A stretch of DNA of 35,381 nucleotides from an uncultured Roseicyclus sp. (GTDB taxonomy: Bacteria > Pseudomonadota > Alphaproteobacteria > Rhodobacterales > Rhodobacteraceae), in assembly GCF_937892565.1 (NCBI RefSeq), contig NZ_CALAHQ010000024.1, positions 1 to 35,381 of the forward strand. The letters are read 5' to 3'. The translations under genes were made by a program, and so were the position numbers. Shown piece after piece: positions 35,326 through 35,381 of the stretch (the first letter of the stretch is position 1; each line of letters begins with the position of its first letter). The notes beneath the pieces were generated by a model. That model did no database searches, was not told where the DNA came from, and saw only the letters and a list, made by a program, of their open reading frames with translations.

Positions 35326-35381
35326 CCCGACGCGGCGATGAGCTGACGGCTGTTTTGGCCCATGATGACAAGCTGATCGGC
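35322..35381 (-). CDS. 3' end of an unidentified minus-strand gene
   Basis: The minus-strand frame is open from the window edge to a TAA at 35324-35322, whose bases overlap the TAG of the glycosyltransferase. Nineteen C-terminal residues are visible (ADQLVIMGQNSRQLIAASG). They carry no family signature. A convergent gene with overlapping stops is common in compact genomes, but 60 bases are too few to be sure that this is coding. Confidence 0.35.
   Translation of the reverse strand, partial: ADQLVIMGQNSRQLIAASG

Overview
The window is a high-GC stretch of chromosome from an alphaproteobacterium, most likely a member of the Rhodobacterales (Rhodobacter/Paracoccus/roseobacter group). This rests on the strong G/C bias at third positions, on the protein families and their order (hom, glpX and recJ in one direction; cdd-deoA-deoB-add-upp; MerR, acyl-CoA dehydrogenase and fadA-fadJ), and on a malic enzyme with a phosphotransacetylase-like tail. 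It is an inference from pattern, not from a database search. Almost all of it is ordinary metabolic chromosome. The exceptions are an integrated-element boundary at the left end and several unexplained repeats and odd proteins.

Layout. (1) 1-990: the 3' part of a tyrosine recombinase gene pointing at the 3' end of a tRNA-Glu(UUC) gene, which looks like the edge of a genomic island lying to the left of the window. (2) 1105-7665, minus strand: a small lipoprotein, homoserine dehydrogenase (hom), a large glycosyltransferase-like/sulfotransferase fusion, glpX and recJ. (3) 7742-9418: a TetR regulator convergent with a fatty-acid desaturase. (4) 9565-14185: glyA divergent from nadK, then maeB, which has a perfect 14-bp palindrome just upstream. 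NAD kinase makes NADP and MaeB reduces it. (5) 14319-17851: propionyl-CoA synthetase (prpE) and a cytosolic hybrid histidine kinase with no sensor domain. (6) 17927-22632: a tightly packed nucleoside-salvage operon, cdd-deoA-deoB-(52-aa membrane protein)-add-upp, with overlapping or nearly touching genes throughout. (7) 22678-26639: a degenerate M48-type membrane protein, an AlkK-like acyl-CoA synthetase and a divergent enolase-superfamily protein that appears to lack the usual His/Asp dyad. (8) 26717-33582, minus strand: a beta-oxidation cluster. In transcription order it holds a MerR regulator, a DmdC-type acyl-CoA dehydrogenase, a small basic ORF, a region with a long inverted repeat, a glutathione-transferase-like protein, fadA and fadJ. 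(9) 33782-35325: two tandem GT32-type glycosyltransferases, then the tail of an unidentified minus-strand gene.

The genes work together mainly as acyl-CoA metabolism (acyl-CoA and propionyl-CoA synthetases, dehydrogenase, FadJ, FadA, desaturase), NADPH/one-carbon supply (nadK, maeB, glyA) and nucleoside salvage. The best candidates for new biology are the 52-aa membrane protein in the salvage operon, the three stacked perfect palindromes at 26639-26709, the ~220-bp inverted-repeat element at 30831-31051, the four TGACGT hexamers in front of the MerR gene, the glycosyltransferase-sulfotransferase fusion, and the two apparent pseudoenzymes. No CRISPR array, toxin-antitoxin pair, complete phage or recognisable defence system is visible.
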